64,000 nt of DNA from Deltaproteobacteria bacterium (GCA_012729055.1 JAAYDW010000011.1:1-64000), one strand, 5' to 3'; positions 1-10,489 are shown, counted from the first letter of the stretch. A program made the numbers and translations. Notes: generated by a model not told the origin, from the sequence alone.

Positions 1-112
1 CGCGCGGGGCCTGTTCCAGAACCAGAACCTTCCTGCCCTGATGCGCAAGCAATGCCCCCGCGCACAGGCCGCCGATTCCTGCGCCAATCACAATCACGTC
101 ATAATCGCTCAT
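1..112 (-). CDS. FAD-dependent oxidoreductase, N-terminal fragment (runs off window)
   Basis: Only the first 37 codons are visible, on the minus strand from an ATG at 110-112. They begin MSDYDVIVIGAGIGGLCAGA, which is the GxGxxG dinucleotide-binding fold of flavoproteins. The form GAGIGGLCAG with a following hydrophobic helix is common in the phytoene desaturase/CrtI-like and amine oxidase families, so a FAD-dependent NAD(P)-Rossmann oxidoreductase is likely. The substrate cannot be read from this stretch. It lies 58 bp downstream of the enolase-superfamily gene and in the same direction, so the two may share a transcript. Confidence 0.7.
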   Translation of the reverse strand, partial: MSDYDVIVIGAGIGGLCAGALLAHQGRKVLVLEQAPR

Positions 113-170
113 CGGTGTCCTCCATTTAATTCAGAGATAACAAAATTCAGTTCCTGTCGCCTGGCAGCGG

Positions 171-1394
171 TTATTGTTCTTTGCGTTTTTTGAGCTCAAG
201 CGCCGCTTTCAGTCCTTTTTCGCGGATGACCTTGAATTTGAGCCCGGTTTCGGTAAGCTTGAAGAAGCGCTTTCCGTATTTCCGGAGCAACTTTTCATTC
301 ACGGTAAAACCCAGGCCCGGCGTCTTGAAGGGCGCGAGCATCGCGTTTTTATCGGGAATAATCGGATCGATAATGCCTTCCCGGTATTTCGGTATCCAGG
401 ACGGCGGCTCGTAGGGATATTCCAGCGGCAGAGCGTTCTCGCGGTCGGCCAGCACCAGGTTCCAGTTCACGTAGAATCCGAGTCCGTTGGTCCAGGTGTG
501 CGGGGTGTACAGACGGTCTTTCTCGTGGCACATGTCGATCACCTTCTTCACCTGGGAGATTCCGCCGGCGAAGGTTGCATCGGGCTGGTAGATGTGGAAA
601 CAGTCCTTCTCGAACATGATCTTGATTTCGTCCCACCCGTAGTTTAGCTCGGCGCCCGATATTTTGACCTTGGAATACTGCTTGAGGGCGGCGTTGCCGT
701 CGTAGTCGCGCGAATCCAACGGCTCCTCCAGCCATTCGATGCCGTTCGCGGCGCAGGCATCCGCAAAGGCTTTGGCCCGTGCCAGATCCCAGGCCGGAAT
801 CTTGTCCACAATCGTGACCAGCCAGCCCTGGTTGGCATCCACGCCCAGCATAAAATCGTCTCCCATCTTTTTGCGCACGACTTCAATCTGCCGGATATCG
901 TCTTTCAGGGCGATGCTTTTAACCCGCAGCTTCGCGCACCGATAGCCCATCGACCGGATCGCCTGAAGCTCTTCGGCTCTGCGGTCCGGGTCGTGCATCT
1001 CGCCGGTCGAGCAATACACCTCGATCGGCCGGGCATTGCCGCCCAAAAGCTCGTAAACGGGCTTGCCGGCCTTCTTGCCGAGAATGTCCCAGCAGGCAGG
1101 CTCGATCCAGAAATTTCTCCAACCCAGGACGCCCGCCTGTTTCAGCAGGTCCTGGACCCTTCCGATCTCCGCCGGATCGGCCCCCATCAGGTAGCCGCCC
1201 AGAAGGTCGCCCAGACCTTCCCGCTCCGTGCCCATGGCGGAGCCGGCGCCGTAGCCTTCAATGCCCTCGTCGGTGGTCAGTTTGATCAGCGTGAACCGGT
1301 TATGCGTCTGCGGATAACCGGGAATCCAGGTGGGCCAGAAGGTTTCTTCAAGGGGGACCGATACGTGATAAAGCTCGATGCGCGAAATTTTCAT
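171..1394 (-). CDS. Mandelate racemase/muconate lactonizing enzyme family protein (enolase superfamily)
   Basis: A 407-residue protein with the two-domain enolase-superfamily layout: an N-terminal capping domain (about 1-125) and a TIM barrel. Visible catalytic elements are a KLRVK lysine motif, the metal ligands in VDANQGW, WLEEP and SGAELNYG, and PHTWTNG supplying the histidine base. The KxK plus late His arrangement points to the mandelate-racemase subgroup, whose members abstract the alpha proton of a carboxylate, usually as sugar-acid dehydratases or racemases. The substrate is not predictable. The start at 1394 is preferred because an AAAGGAGGAAATG ribosome site precedes it; an upstream in-frame start at 1454 would lie inside an operator. 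The adjacent divergent GntR gene is its probable regulator. Confidence 0.9.
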   Translation of the reverse strand: MKISRIELYHVSVPLEETFWPTWIPGYPQTHNRFTLIKLTTDEGIEGYGAGSAMGTEREGLGDLLGGYLMGADPAEIGRVQDLLKQAGVLGWRNFWIEPACWDILGKKAGKPVYELLGGNARPIEVYCSTGEMHDPDRRAEELQAIRSMGYRCAKLRVKSIALKDDIRQIEVVRKKMGDDFMLGVDANQGWLVTIVDKIPAWDLARAKAFADACAANGIEWLEEPLDSRDYDGNAALKQYSKVKISGAELNYGWDEIKIMFEKDCFHIYQPDATFAGGISQVKKVIDMCHEKDRLYTPHTWTNGLGFYVNWNLVLADRENALPLEYPYEPPSWIPKYREGIIDPIIPDKNAMLAPFKTPGLGFTVNEKLLRKYGKRFFKLTETGLKFKVIREKGLKAALELKKRKEQ

Positions 1395-1420
1395 TGCATT
1401 TCCTCCTTTCCGCGTGTAAT

Positions 1421-1455
1421 TGGTCATACCAGTTCTTAATATTGGTATAACCAAT
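1421..1455. promoter_or_regulatory. Two FadR-type GntR operators between divergent genes
   Basis: TGGTCATACCA (1421-1431) and ATTGGTATAACCAAT (1441-1455, a perfect palindrome) both match the FadR-subfamily consensus TNGTNNNACNA. Their centres are 22 bp apart, about two helical turns, so bound dimers would lie on the same face of the DNA. They sit between the enolase-superfamily gene and the GntR gene transcribed away from it, which fits local and autogenous repression. Confidence 0.75.
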
Positions 1456-1549
1456 TGTCAAGGATTTTATTGTCCGCCGGACACGCGCCCGGAGAATTCG
1501 CAAAGGGCGGTTGATCCGGAGACCAGAAAACAATGGAGGTTTGCGGCTC

Positions 1550-2269
1550 ATGAAAAGCGGGCTCCCCGGCAAAATTTTCAACGCGATACGAAACGACATC
1601 ATCCGGAATGCCTACCCGGTCGGCAGCCGGCTCCCGCCGGAAAGGGATCTGGCGCTGAAATACGGGGCAAACCGCTTCGCCGTCCGGGAAGCCATTGCCA
1701 TGCTGGTCCAAAGCGGATTTGCGGTGACCCACCCCCAGAGCGGAACCTATGTGCGGGATTTCAACCGGGAAGGCTCCGTGGAAACGCTGGTCCAGGTTTT
1801 GCGCGCCAACAAAACCATCGACCGGCAGACGCTCGAATCCCTCTTGAAGTTTCGGTTTGTGACCGAGACGGAGGCGGCCGGCGAGGCGGCGCTTCGGGTT
1901 GCGCCGGACGATATCGGATACCTGGAGGCGAATCTCGAAAAAAAGAAGCGCCACCTCGCGGATGCAAAAGTGCTGGCCGAATGCGATTACGATTTTCACC
2001 GCGCGATCATCACCCTGTCGGGGGACATCATCAGCCGCCTGGTCTTCCAGTCCTTCAAGCCCGTGTATTTTTTCTTTGCCGAGTTTTATTATTCCATAAG
2101 CGGCGCTCCGGAAGCATCGCTTAGGCTGAATCTCAAGCTGCTCAATGCGCTCAAGAAGAAAGACGCGGCCGCCTCGCGCACCGCGATGGGCGACGTGCTC
2201 AAACTGGCCGAGAAAAAAGTGTACGAAGCCATCAAAACCGCAAATGCCAGCGGAATTCGCCTGTCCTGA
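1550..2269 (+). CDS. GntR-family transcriptional regulator, FadR subfamily
   Basis: A 239-residue one-component regulator. Residues about 5-75 form the winged helix-turn-helix, with the family pattern SRLPPERDLALKYGANRFAVREA. The rest is an all-helical FCD-type ligand-binding domain, with acidic and histidine residues (ECDYDFHRAI) of the kind that bind a metal and carboxylic acid ligand. The ATG at 1550 is chosen because GGAGG lies about 11 bases before it; an in-frame start at 1511 lacks a ribosome site. It is divergent from the mandelate-racemase-like gene, and two FadR-type operators lie between them. The inferred role is control of that carboxylate-catabolic gene in response to its substrate or product. 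Confidence 0.9.
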   Translation: MKSGLPGKIFNAIRNDIIRNAYPVGSRLPPERDLALKYGANRFAVREAIAMLVQSGFAVTHPQSGTYVRDFNREGSVETLVQVLRANKTIDRQTLESLLKFRFVTETEAAGEAALRVAPDDIGYLEANLEKKKRHLADAKVLAECDYDFHRAIITLSGDIISRLVFQSFKPVYFFFAEFYYSISGAPEASLRLNLKLLNALKKKDAAASRTAMGDVLKLAEKKVYEAIKTANASGIRLS

Positions 2270-2425
2270 ACACCACGGGGGCAAGTCGCCCGATCAAGCC
2301 CCCCCTATTTCCGTCGAATCGCTTCACGATCCGGGCCGGATAATCCCGGACTTCACCGACCGTGAGCAGCCGAAAAGTGCATTGCATCGGCAAGTGTTCC
2401 ATCTTTAAACATCGCGGTGTCAACG

Positions 2426-2456
2426 TTGACTGATTCCTGGAATTATGCAATATAAC
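2426..2456 (+). promoter_or_regulatory. Candidate promoter of the hsd island
   Basis: TTGACT at 2426-2431 is followed by AT-rich sequence with TATAAC at 2451-2456 (19 bp spacer) or an overlapping alternative at 16 bp. The spacing is imperfect, so this is a weak call. It lies about 90 bp before hsdM. No gene was seen in 2270-2543. Confidence 0.35.
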
Positions 2457-2543
2457 GACACAAATATTCACAATAAACCAGCCGTGTTAAAGATTATGTT
2501 CCCGCTTCTAGTTTTTTGTGTGCATAGTAAGGAGACTTGAGCA

Positions 2544-5219
2544 TTGCCCGCTGAAAAAATCACGCTCTCACAGCTCGAATCATTTCTTTTCAAATCCGCC
2601 GATATTCTCCGGGGCAAAATGGACGCTTCGGAATTCAAGGAATTCATCTTCGGAATGCTGTTTCTCAAGCGGCTTTCCGATGAGTTTGACCGCAAGCGCG
2701 AGCAACTGCGCAAAAAAGACTTTGCCCATCTGAAAGATCAGACTGACCTGATTAAGGAGCTTCTGGAAGACAAAACGTGCTACGGTGAAACCTTCTTTGT
2801 TCCCGTTCGCGCCCGCTGGCATGAGCCGTGGACCGACGAAAATGGCGATCTGGTTCCCGCGCTCAAAGACCTCAAACACGATATCGGCAACATGCTCAAC
2901 AAGGCCATTGCCGCGGTTGAAGAAGAAAACGATGCTCTGGCCGGAGTGCTCAAAAACAATATCGATTTTAACGCCGTCAAAGGGAAAACAAAAATTCCCG
3001 ACCAGAAATGGAAGGATCTGCTGGATCACTTCAATCAGCCCCGGTTTGTGCTGGTGAATGAAAATTTCGAATTTCCCGACCTGCTGGGCGCGGCCTATGA
3101 ATACCTGATCAAGTTCTTTGCCGACAGCGCAGGTAAGAAAGGCGGAGAATTCTATACGCCTGCCGAAGTTGTGCGCCTTCTGGTTCAAATTACCAGGCCC
3201 GAAGCAGGCAATGAAATTTACGATCCCACCGTGGGCTCCGGTGGCTTTCTCATCCAGTCGCACCAGTATGTGGAAGAGCAGGGGCAGGACCCGAATGATC
3301 TGGCCCTCTATGGCCAGGATTCCAATGGCACGGTCTGGTCGATCTGCAACATGAACATGATCCTCCATAACATCACCCGCTTCACTATTGAAAACGGCGA
3401 CACGCTGGAAGACCCGCAAATATTGGAAAACGGTCAGATCCGCAAATTTGACCGGGTGCTGGCCAACCCGCCTTTTTCGCAAAACTACAGCCGGGCCAAT
3501 GTGAAATTCCCCGGCCGTTTTCGCGAATGGTGCCCCGAAACAGGTAAAAAAGCAGACTTGATGTTTGTCCAGCACATGCTGGCCAGCCTCAAACCACGGG
3601 GCCACATGGCCACCATCATGCCGCACGGCGTGCTTTTCCGCGGGGGCAAGGAAAAGCTGATTCGCGAGATTTTCATCAATGATGACGTCATCGAAGCGAT
3701 CATCAGCCTTCCGCCCGGCCTCTTTTACGGCACCGGCATTCCCGCCTGCGTCATCGTTGCCAATAAAAGCAAGCCCGAAACACTGAAGGACAAAATTCTC
3801 TTTATCAATGCCGACCGTGAATATGCAGAAGGCAAAGCCCAGAACAAATTACGGCCCGAGGATATCGAAAAGATCGACTTTGTCTTTACCCACAAACTGG
3901 AAATCCCCAAATACAGCCGGCTGGTGGACAAGGCCGAGATTGTAGAGACTCACGACTATAACCTAAACATCCGCCGCTATGTGGATAACACGCCCGAACC
4001 GGAACCCGAAGACGTGCAGGCGCACCTGATCGGCGGCATCCCGGAGGCCGAGGTCAATGCCCGTGCTTCCGATTTTGCACGCTTCTGCATTAAGCCTGAT
4101 TCACTTTTTCAAAAGAGCCGTCCCGGCTACCTTGCTTTTCTAAGTGCGATTGAAAGCAAACCGGTAATCAAGGTTACGCTCGAAGCCGCTCCTGCGCTGG
4201 GGCAGACACTCACGGCGCATCACAACGCGCTTGAAGCGTGGTGGGACGTGGCCCGCGACGACTTTGCCGGCCTGCGCGACGGCAAGAAATTGCCGCAAGT
4301 GCGCCACGAGCTGCTGACGACACTCAAGACGAAACTCATCCCCCTGAACGTTCTCGATGAGTTCAAAAGCGCCGGGATCTTTGTCAACTGGTGGCAGCAA
4401 ATCCGCTACGACCTCAAAACCATTATTTCCACAGGCTGGCACCATGCCCTGATTCCCGACGAATATCTCATCGCCGAATATTTTCAGACTGAGGCGGATG
4501 AAATCGAAAAACTGGAAGCACAGATCAACGAGGCCCAGAGTGAGCTGGCCGAGGCGGTGGAAACGGCGCAGGAAGTGGCCGCTTATGAACCGGAAGAAGA
4601 TGAAACGGTCACTGCTTCGGTCATCAAGAAAGCCCTCAAGGATTTGATCGACGACCTTAAAGGCAGTGATGGACAAAGCGCCCGCAAGGAGCTGGCTAAT
4701 CTGCAAGCTCAGGAAAAAGCCATTACGGATATTGAAAAACGCATTAAAGAGACCAGGGCAAAGCTGAAGCTCAAAACCGATGAACTGGAATTGAAAATTC
4801 AGCTCAAACGTCTGGGGGGCGATGAATTCAAAGCAGAAAGCCGCGAACTTCTCAGGCAGGCAGACGCACAACTGGCCGCACTCGATAACAATAACAAAGA
4901 CGACAAAAAGAAAATCACGGCGCTCAATAAAGACAAAGCCGCACTCGATGCGCGTCTTGCCAAAACAGACGCCATCCTCACCGCCATCGGCGGCCAACTG
5001 ACAGAAGATGATGCCCGCCGCCTCATCCTGAAAAAGCTCTACGACCTGGCTGCCAATGAATTGAGCCGCTACCTCAATGCGGAAAAACGCTCCCTCATCG
5101 CGGGCGTGGATAACCTCTGGGACAAATACGCGGTTTCGAGCCGGGAGTTGGAAAATAAAAGGAGCGAGACATTAAAAGAGTTGAACGGTTTCTTGAAGGG
5201 GCTGGGGTATCTGGAATGA
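2544..5219 (+). CDS. hsdM: Type I restriction-modification system, DNA methyltransferase (M) subunit, long form
   Basis: This 891-residue protein starts at a TTG with AAGGAG nine bases upstream. Residues about 5-130 match the HsdM helical N-terminal domain ([20 protein letters not shown]). The adenine-N6 methylase domain follows, with SAM motif [10 protein letters not shown] near residue 227 and catalytic NPPF near 307. With HsdS it forms the site-specific methylase M2S. It is unusually long: after about residue 500 there is a 390-residue extension, and residues about 650-890 are highly charged and probably coiled coil, ending [11 protein letters not shown]. Typical HsdM proteins are about 500-550 residues; long forms exist. 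The stop overlaps the hsdS start as ATGA. Confidence 0.95.
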   Translation: MPAEKITLSQLESFLFKSADILRGKMDASEFKEFIFGMLFLKRLSDEFDRKREQLRKKDFAHLKDQTDLIKELLEDKTCYGETFFVPVRARWHEPWTDENGDLVPALKDLKHDIGNMLNKAIAAVEEENDALAGVLKNNIDFNAVKGKTKIPDQKWKDLLDHFNQPRFVLVNENFEFPDLLGAAYEYLIKFFADSAGKKGGEFYTPAEVVRLLVQITRPEAGNEIYDPTVGSGGFLIQSHQYVEEQGQDPNDLALYGQDSNGTVWSICNMNMILHNITRFTIENGDTLEDPQILENGQIRKFDRVLANPPFSQNYSRANVKFPGRFREWCPETGKKADLMFVQHMLASLKPRGHMATIMPHGVLFRGGKEKLIREIFINDDVIEAIISLPPGLFYGTGIPACVIVANKSKPETLKDKILFINADREYAEGKAQNKLRPEDIEKIDFVFTHKLEIPKYSRLVDKAEIVETHDYNLNIRRYVDNTPEPEPEDVQAHLIGGIPEAEVNARASDFARFCIKPDSLFQKSRPGYLAFLSAIESKPVIKVTLEAAPALGQTLTAHHNALEAWWDVARDDFAGLRDGKKLPQVRHELLTTLKTKLIPLNVLDEFKSAGIFVNWWQQIRYDLKTIISTGWHHALIPDEYLIAEYFQTEADEIEKLEAQINEAQSELAEAVETAQEVAAYEPEEDETVTASVIKKALKDLIDDLKGSDGQSARKELANLQAQEKAITDIEKRIKETRAKLKLKTDELELKIQLKRLGGDEFKAESRELLRQADAQLAALDNNNKDDKKKITALNKDKAALDARLAKTDAILTAIGGQLTEDDARRLILKKLYDLAANELSRYLNAEKRSLIAGVDNLWDKYAVSSRELENKRSETLKELNGFLKGLGYLE

Positions 5220-6463
5220 GTGCTGTGGAGGGTTGGAGTTCATTTACGATTGAACAGTGCTGCGACATTCTCGATAGCAAACGGGTACCAGTTAACTCCG
5301 AAGATAGGGATAGGCACGTTGGTGAGATTCCTTATTATGGGGCTAATGGTTTACAGGGTTATATTGATGACTACATTTTTGACGAGCCGCTAATCCTTAT
5401 TGCCGAAGATGGCGGTTGTTTCGATGAATTTGCCACTCGTCCGATTGCATATCGCGTAAATGGAAAAAGCTGGGTTAACAATCATGCTCATGTACTCCGA
5501 GCAAAAGAGGGGTTTTATCAAGACGCCATTTTTTATTCTCTTGAACATAAAGATATTCACTCTTTTATCGTAGGTGGAACAAGATCAAAATTGAATCAGA
5601 GCGCGTTGCGCTCAATAGTTGTAGAACTTCCAAAGCAAAAAGCCGAACAAGCAAAAATCGCCGAGATACTTTCGACGGTGGACCGGGCGATTGAGCAGAC
5701 TGAGGCGTTGATTGCCAAACAGCAGCGCATCAAGACCGGCCTGATGCAAGACCTCCTCACCCGCGGCATCGACGAACACGGCAACCTCCGCACCGAACAA
5801 ACCCACAAATTCAAAGACTCCCCCTTGGGCCGGATTCCGGTGGAGTGGGAAGTGAAGAAAATTGGCGATGTATTTGATATTCAACTCGGAAAGATGTTGA
5901 GTCAGAAAGCGACTGAGGGACATGCACCTTTCTACTATCTCGGTAATAAAAACGTTCAGTGGGATCAAGTTGATGCATCTGATTTGCAGATGATGGATTT
6001 CGATGAACGTGAACGCCAAAAGTTTGATTTAAAACAAAATGATATTCTCGTCTGCGAGGGTGGGGAGGTAGGACGAACAACTATATGGCGTAATGAAGTT
6101 GCAAACTGTTATTTTCAAAAAGCGATCCACAGATTAAGACCAATTGATAATCAGTATTTTCCAAGTCTATTTCCACGATTCATGAAATGGGCAACCAGAA
6201 AGGGTCTTTTGTCAGACTATACAAGCCAGACCAGCATTGCGCACCTTACACAAGAAAAACTGGCAACAGTGCCAATAATAATCCAAGGTTTATCAGAACA
6301 ACACAGATTAAACGCCGCAGCAGATAAAATAGACGATTATCTTTCTAGTCAAACTGTTTTGTTGACAAAGCTGCACTTAATTAAAACCGCCCTCATGCAA
6401 GACCTACTCACGGGCAAGAAGCGTGTGCTTGTCTCGACAAGCAATATAGGTACTAATATATGA
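5216..6463 (+). CDS. hsdS: Type I restriction-modification system, specificity (S) subunit
   Basis: A 415-residue HsdS with two target recognition domains (about 5-145 and 200-355), each followed by a conserved helical spacer. The two spacers are clearly related: [13 protein letters not shown] near residue 180 and [13 protein letters not shown] near 397. Each recognition domain reads one half of a bipartite DNA target, and the spacer helices set the distance and contact HsdM. It overlaps hsdM by ATGA, so translation is probably coupled. The recognition domains are visibly AT-richer than hsdM, as expected for domains that are exchanged by recombination. Confidence 0.95.
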   Translation: MSAVEGWSSFTIEQCCDILDSKRVPVNSEDRDRHVGEIPYYGANGLQGYIDDYIFDEPLILIAEDGGCFDEFATRPIAYRVNGKSWVNNHAHVLRAKEGFYQDAIFYSLEHKDIHSFIVGGTRSKLNQSALRSIVVELPKQKAEQAKIAEILSTVDRAIEQTEALIAKQQRIKTGLMQDLLTRGIDEHGNLRTEQTHKFKDSPLGRIPVEWEVKKIGDVFDIQLGKMLSQKATEGHAPFYYLGNKNVQWDQVDASDLQMMDFDERERQKFDLKQNDILVCEGGEVGRTTIWRNEVANCYFQKAIHRLRPIDNQYFPSLFPRFMKWATRKGLLSDYTSQTSIAHLTQEKLATVPIIIQGLSEQHRLNAAADKIDDYLSSQTVLLTKLHLIKTALMQDLLTGKKRVLVSTSNIGTNI

Positions 6464-6511
6464 ATCTGTTCCATAGTACAATTCAACCTTATGCATATTT
6501 GGAGATCATTA

Positions 6512-9500
6512 ATGTCCCTTTCAGGCACTGCTTTACCCAAGCCGAAGAACTGGCAAGATTTTGAATGTCAAACACGTGATCTATTTGCTTGTGTACTGAA
6601 CGATTCAAATGCCCAGCGAAACGGAAGGCAGGGGCAACCGCAAAACGGTGTCGATGTCTACGGATATAGAGATAAGGACATAAAATGTCTTGTAGGAGTG
6701 CAGTGTAAAGAGAAGTATAAAGATGACGTTACTGAGGAAGAGCTTCGCGGCGAGGTTAATAAAGCAAAAAGTTTCACTCCTAAAATATCTGAATTCATTC
6801 TCGTTACAACCGCCCCAAGAGATCAGAAGATTCAAAAATCTGCCCGGCTTTTGACTGAGGAATTGGCCCAAACCAGTCATCCTATCCTCGTGTATGTTTG
6901 GGGATGGGAAGATATTGAAGAACATGCCTCAAAATATGATCAAGCATGGAAAGCTTTTGATCAAACTTGGAATCCTTTTACTCAAAGAGGATTTGAAGAA
7001 CTAAACCTAAAAATAGATAAGCTCACAGAGTCATTAAATAAATCTGAAAATGGGATGCGTGCACCCTCATCCAACCCAACTGACCTACGTATAGATGAGA
7101 GTGCCGAAAACACACCGAGACATGGGCAAATAACCGCTTTTCAGCGCGTCATAGACGACGGCCACGTCCGTGATGCCCTTAAACAGCTCACTATGCTTAG
7201 AAGTGATGAGTGGTCAGTTGCAAGTCGTTCTGAGCGTTACAGAATTCTTGTTGCGATCGCTTCTGCAAAATTGAAAATAGGGGAGTACGATCAAGCAGGG
7301 ACCTTGCTTCTGGATGCATATAGCGAATATCCCGAACACAAGAATGCGCGAAAGAACCGAGCGACAGGTCTGCTTCTTTTGCAAGATTATGCGGGCGCAG
7401 CAAAAGTGGCGCGGGAAATTTTGGCAGATGACAGAAATAACGCAGACGCTGCCGGTACGCTTATACAGGCTCTAATAAAAGAGCTCACTTGTAATGATCC
7501 CCTCAAAGAAATTCCAGAGGAACTACGGGAAGCTGAAGCGGTGTTTGTTGCGCACGTGCATTTTTTGCGATGTAGAGATAATCCTGCCTGGATAGAAGTC
7601 GCAAGGACGGCCGAAAAAAAATATCCCGAAAGCCACTTACTGAAGCTATTTGCTGCTGAGGCAGTGCTCGATTCGCTTGCACGCAACGATCGCGATGCAT
7701 TAGCAGGCGGCATTCTGAAGAACATAGCCACTCAAGATATTGGTGATGCGGTTGCAACACTATACGCTGAGGCGCGCCAAGCCATCGACAAGGGGTACGC
7801 CCTACTTCCCTCCATAGCTCACAATGCAGCAATGGCGCTTCGGTTCTCCGGCGATCCAGTGAAGGCAAAAGAGATTCTCGATACAGCGATAAAACAATAT
7901 CCAAGCGACGAAAACCTTAGGCTTCAACGCGCGATCATTGCTTTTTCAGAAAATGATCCGGCTGGTGCGCTTGCCGTTCTGCCAGACAAACCAGAAGATC
8001 CCGAGGCAATCGGTATCCGAGCTGAAGCACTAGCTGCCACAGGCAAGCCGGATGATGCGCTTTCCTTGATCAATAATACTGCCCAGAGCATACTTCCAGA
8101 GCATGTCAAAACGGCGCTGTTGGCCGTTCGCATTCGTATTTACATAGCTCATGGCGAAAAACAGCTTGCAATCGATACTCTCGCGCAATGTGTCGCAAAG
8201 GAGCCCGAAAACTTCCATCTCAGGGCTTTGCAGATACATCTTCATCGTGCTGCAGGAGACCATGACGGCGCAAAGAGGGCCTTTGAAGAAGCCATTGCGG
8301 TCGTTAACGACCATACTAGCCTCCAATCACGATTGATGTTAAGTTTTGAAGCGCAGAAATTGGGCCGCGATGATGCGATAGTCGGTCTGCTTAAAAACCG
8401 TGTTGCAACCGATCGTGAAAACGAAGGGCTACAAGTCCTGATCGCCTCTTCAATCAATTCAGGCGCATGGGTTACCGCACGTGAAACAGTGGGTTCCATT
8501 TCGACCAATCTTCATAAAACGGAATGGTTTTTAAGAGCAGATGCGATTCTTGCGATCAATACAGGCGATCCGGCGGCAGCTGAGAAGATCGCCCGATATC
8601 TCGCAGGCTGGCCTAATGATGTCCAAATGATATTGGCACAAATTGGTATTTGGCAAAGAGACGGACGAGATATCGATATACAGCGATTGCTACAGAATTT
8701 AGATCTATCTGCTCTGGATGGTCCACCCGGGCAATGTGTTCGTATTGGCGCAGCGATTACCCATTATGAAGACGCATCGAGAGGGCTTAGATACGGCTAC
8801 TCGGTCCTTATGGACCATTGGGATGATCCTAAAGCTCATCTTGCATATCAGGGGCTTATATTCCTGAATGACAAAATTGGGGAAGCAATGCCTTCAACAG
8901 CTGTGGTTACCGAGAATACGGTTGTATGCCTTCTTGCTGAAGGGCAAGAACGGCGATACCGTATCGAAAAAGAACATTATGCCTTTTTTAAAGACGAGCA
9001 ATTAAACCCCAAAGATGATCTTGCCATGCTCCTAATTGGTAAAAAACAAGGCGATAATATCGTCATTCGAGAAGGCATTGGCTCAAAAACAGTTCATATT
9101 CTCTGGATTAAACCCATTTACCTCGATGCCTTGCACTGTTCCTTAGACCGATTCAATGAGCGATTCCCCCGCGCAAATGGCCTGCTGAGATTCAAATTCG
9201 ATCCGACAGCAACCGATCCGTTGGAAGATATGCGGGCAATTACAAAGGATCGTGCCGACGCGCATCAACGTATTCTTAGTGATTATCAATCAAAAGGCCT
9301 ACCACTTTCTTTCACGGCCACATTGATAGGGATAGATCCGTTAGATGCATGGCTTGGCCTACCATCAGTCGATATAAAGTTCCACGTTTGTCGCGGTGCC
9401 TTCCCTGAACGTAAAGAGGCACTTTTAACAATAGAGAAGCACGGACGAAAAGGATGTGTACTGGATGCAATTACGCTTTCTGTGGTTCGTCGTCTAGGCG

Positions 9501-10411
9501 TTGAAAGGGCTGTTGCCGAGGTATGCGGGACTATCCATACACCACAAACGGTTATAAATCTTCTGGCGAACCGAGCACTTGAGGCTCAACAGGACATCGG
9601 GAAAAAGAAAGGATTTATGGCTTGGCAGAATGACCGGTTGGTTTTTCAAGAGTATTCGGAAGAAATGATGAAACAAGTGGCGGATGAACGCGTTAAAGAG
9701 CTTGCATGGGCAAGGAGACGGACCGCTATAGCACCTGCCATACCAAAGAAAGATTTTTCAGAAGAGACGCGAAAGATAATTAACATGATTCGCAGTAACG
9801 TTTGTGATCCCGCTATTGCGGCTGATGGTAACGGTCTTTTGCTTTTATCTGAAGATATGGGCTATCGACTTTGGTCGGTATCAACTTTCTCAATACCAGC
9901 CACATGGTTGCAACCTGTCTTTATAACAGCACGCAATGAGGGCCACCTGACTAGAGCCGAATACTGTGAAGCAATCAATACACTCGCATTAAGCGGCCAT
10001 ACCTATATATCTCTGGATAACGATTGTTTGATTCATCAAGCGCGTAAGAATGATTTCACATTAACCACCGAATTGTCCCGCCTTATCGATATATTAGGGG
10101 GTCCATCGGCAGACATTTATGCAAATACCGGTGTGATGGGCAGCTTTATTGACACACTTTTGAATGAATGTGCCGATGACTTCAACGTAAAAAGAATAGT
10201 GAGTGAAATTTTCACGTCCGCAATAAGGGGGCGTGATGAAGATCAACGTAAACTTATAGGATTAATACTGAGGCAGACACATAGAAAAAAGGAATTATTA
10301 TTGGAACATGCATTGGGTTGGCTTATTGGGCACTCACTTGGGATGTCATATTTCAATGACCTACTATTGTTGCAAAAAAATAAACAATTAGGCCGAGATT
10401 CTTACATATAG
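6512..10411 (+). CDS. Large multidomain nuclease-like protein: PD-(D/E)XK, TPR-like repeats, GreA/B-C-like and PIN domains
   Basis: A 1299-residue protein lying between hsdS and the fic/hsdR genes. Residues about 10-140 look like a Mrr-type restriction endonuclease fold: E18, D48 in GVDVYG, and Q64-C-K66 in VGVQCKEK. Residues about 210-790 are helical TPR-like repeats. A short segment near 837-867 (LIGKKQGDNIVIREG) resembles the FKBP-like C-terminal domain of GreA/GreB. The C-terminus reads as a PIN nuclease, with D985 in CVLDAITLS, E1114/D1115 in LLLSEDMGYR and a later SLDNDCL. I recall a described PIN-TPR-GreABC family; the N-terminal endonuclease domain here would add a second nuclease. 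The ATG at 6512 has GGAG seven bases upstream; an in-frame ATG at 6491 does not. The gene is AT-rich for the window. The inferred role is antiphage defence. Confidence 0.6.
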   Translation: MSLSGTALPKPKNWQDFECQTRDLFACVLNDSNAQRNGRQGQPQNGVDVYGYRDKDIKCLVGVQCKEKYKDDVTEEELRGEVNKAKSFTPKISEFILVTTAPRDQKIQKSARLLTEELAQTSHPILVYVWGWEDIEEHASKYDQAWKAFDQTWNPFTQRGFEELNLKIDKLTESLNKSENGMRAPSSNPTDLRIDESAENTPRHGQITAFQRVIDDGHVRDALKQLTMLRSDEWSVASRSERYRILVAIASAKLKIGEYDQAGTLLLDAYSEYPEHKNARKNRATGLLLLQDYAGAAKVAREILADDRNNADAAGTLIQALIKELTCNDPLKEIPEELREAEAVFVAHVHFLRCRDNPAWIEVARTAEKKYPESHLLKLFAAEAVLDSLARNDRDALAGGILKNIATQDIGDAVATLYAEARQAIDKGYALLPSIAHNAAMALRFSGDPVKAKEILDTAIKQYPSDENLRLQRAIIAFSENDPAGALAVLPDKPEDPEAIGIRAEALAATGKPDDALSLINNTAQSILPEHVKTALLAVRIRIYIAHGEKQLAIDTLAQCVAKEPENFHLRALQIHLHRAAGDHDGAKRAFEEAIAVVNDHTSLQSRLMLSFEAQKLGRDDAIVGLLKNRVATDRENEGLQVLIASSINSGAWVTARETVGSISTNLHKTEWFLRADAILAINTGDPAAAEKIARYLAGWPNDVQMILAQIGIWQRDGRDIDIQRLLQNLDLSALDGPPGQCVRIGAAITHYEDASRGLRYGYSVLMDHWDDPKAHLAYQGLIFLNDKIGEAMPSTAVVTENTVVCLLAEGQERRYRIEKEHYAFFKDEQLNPKDDLAMLLIGKKQGDNIVIREGIGSKTVHILWIKPIYLDALHCSLDRFNERFPRANGLLRFKFDPTATDPLEDMRAITKDRADAHQRILSDYQSKGLPLSFTATLIGIDPLDAWLGLPSVDIKFHVCRGAFPERKEALLTIEKHGRKGCVLDAITLSVVRRLGVERAVAEVCGTIHTPQTVINLLANRALEAQQDIGKKKGFMAWQNDRLVFQEYSEEMMKQVADERVKELAWARRRTAIAPAIPKKDFSEETRKIINMIRSNVCDPAIAADGNGLLLLSEDMGYRLWSVSTFSIPATWLQPVFITARNEGHLTRAEYCEAINTLALSGHTYISLDNDCLIHQARKNDFTLTTELSRLIDILGGPSADIYANTGVMGSFIDTLLNECADDFNVKRIVSEIFTSAIRGRDEDQRKLIGLILRQTHRKKELLLEHALGWLIGHSLGMSYFNDLLLLQKNKQLGRDSYI

Positions 10412-10489
10412 ATATTTCTAGTGGATATTGAAACGTTCTGCTTTGATAAAGTATTCTGGTCAATACGGTGAAAAAGACAGATAAAAAAT

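Noticed and set aside
1395..1454. Upstream start (1454) for the enolase-superfamily gene
   Set aside because: It lies within a GntR operator and lacks a ribosome site, while 1394 has AAAGGAGG in the right place and matches the family N-terminus.
2580..3626. A 348-codon minus-strand frame opposite hsdM
   Set aside because: It is a shadow of a gene with intact methyltransferase motifs and has no domain of its own.
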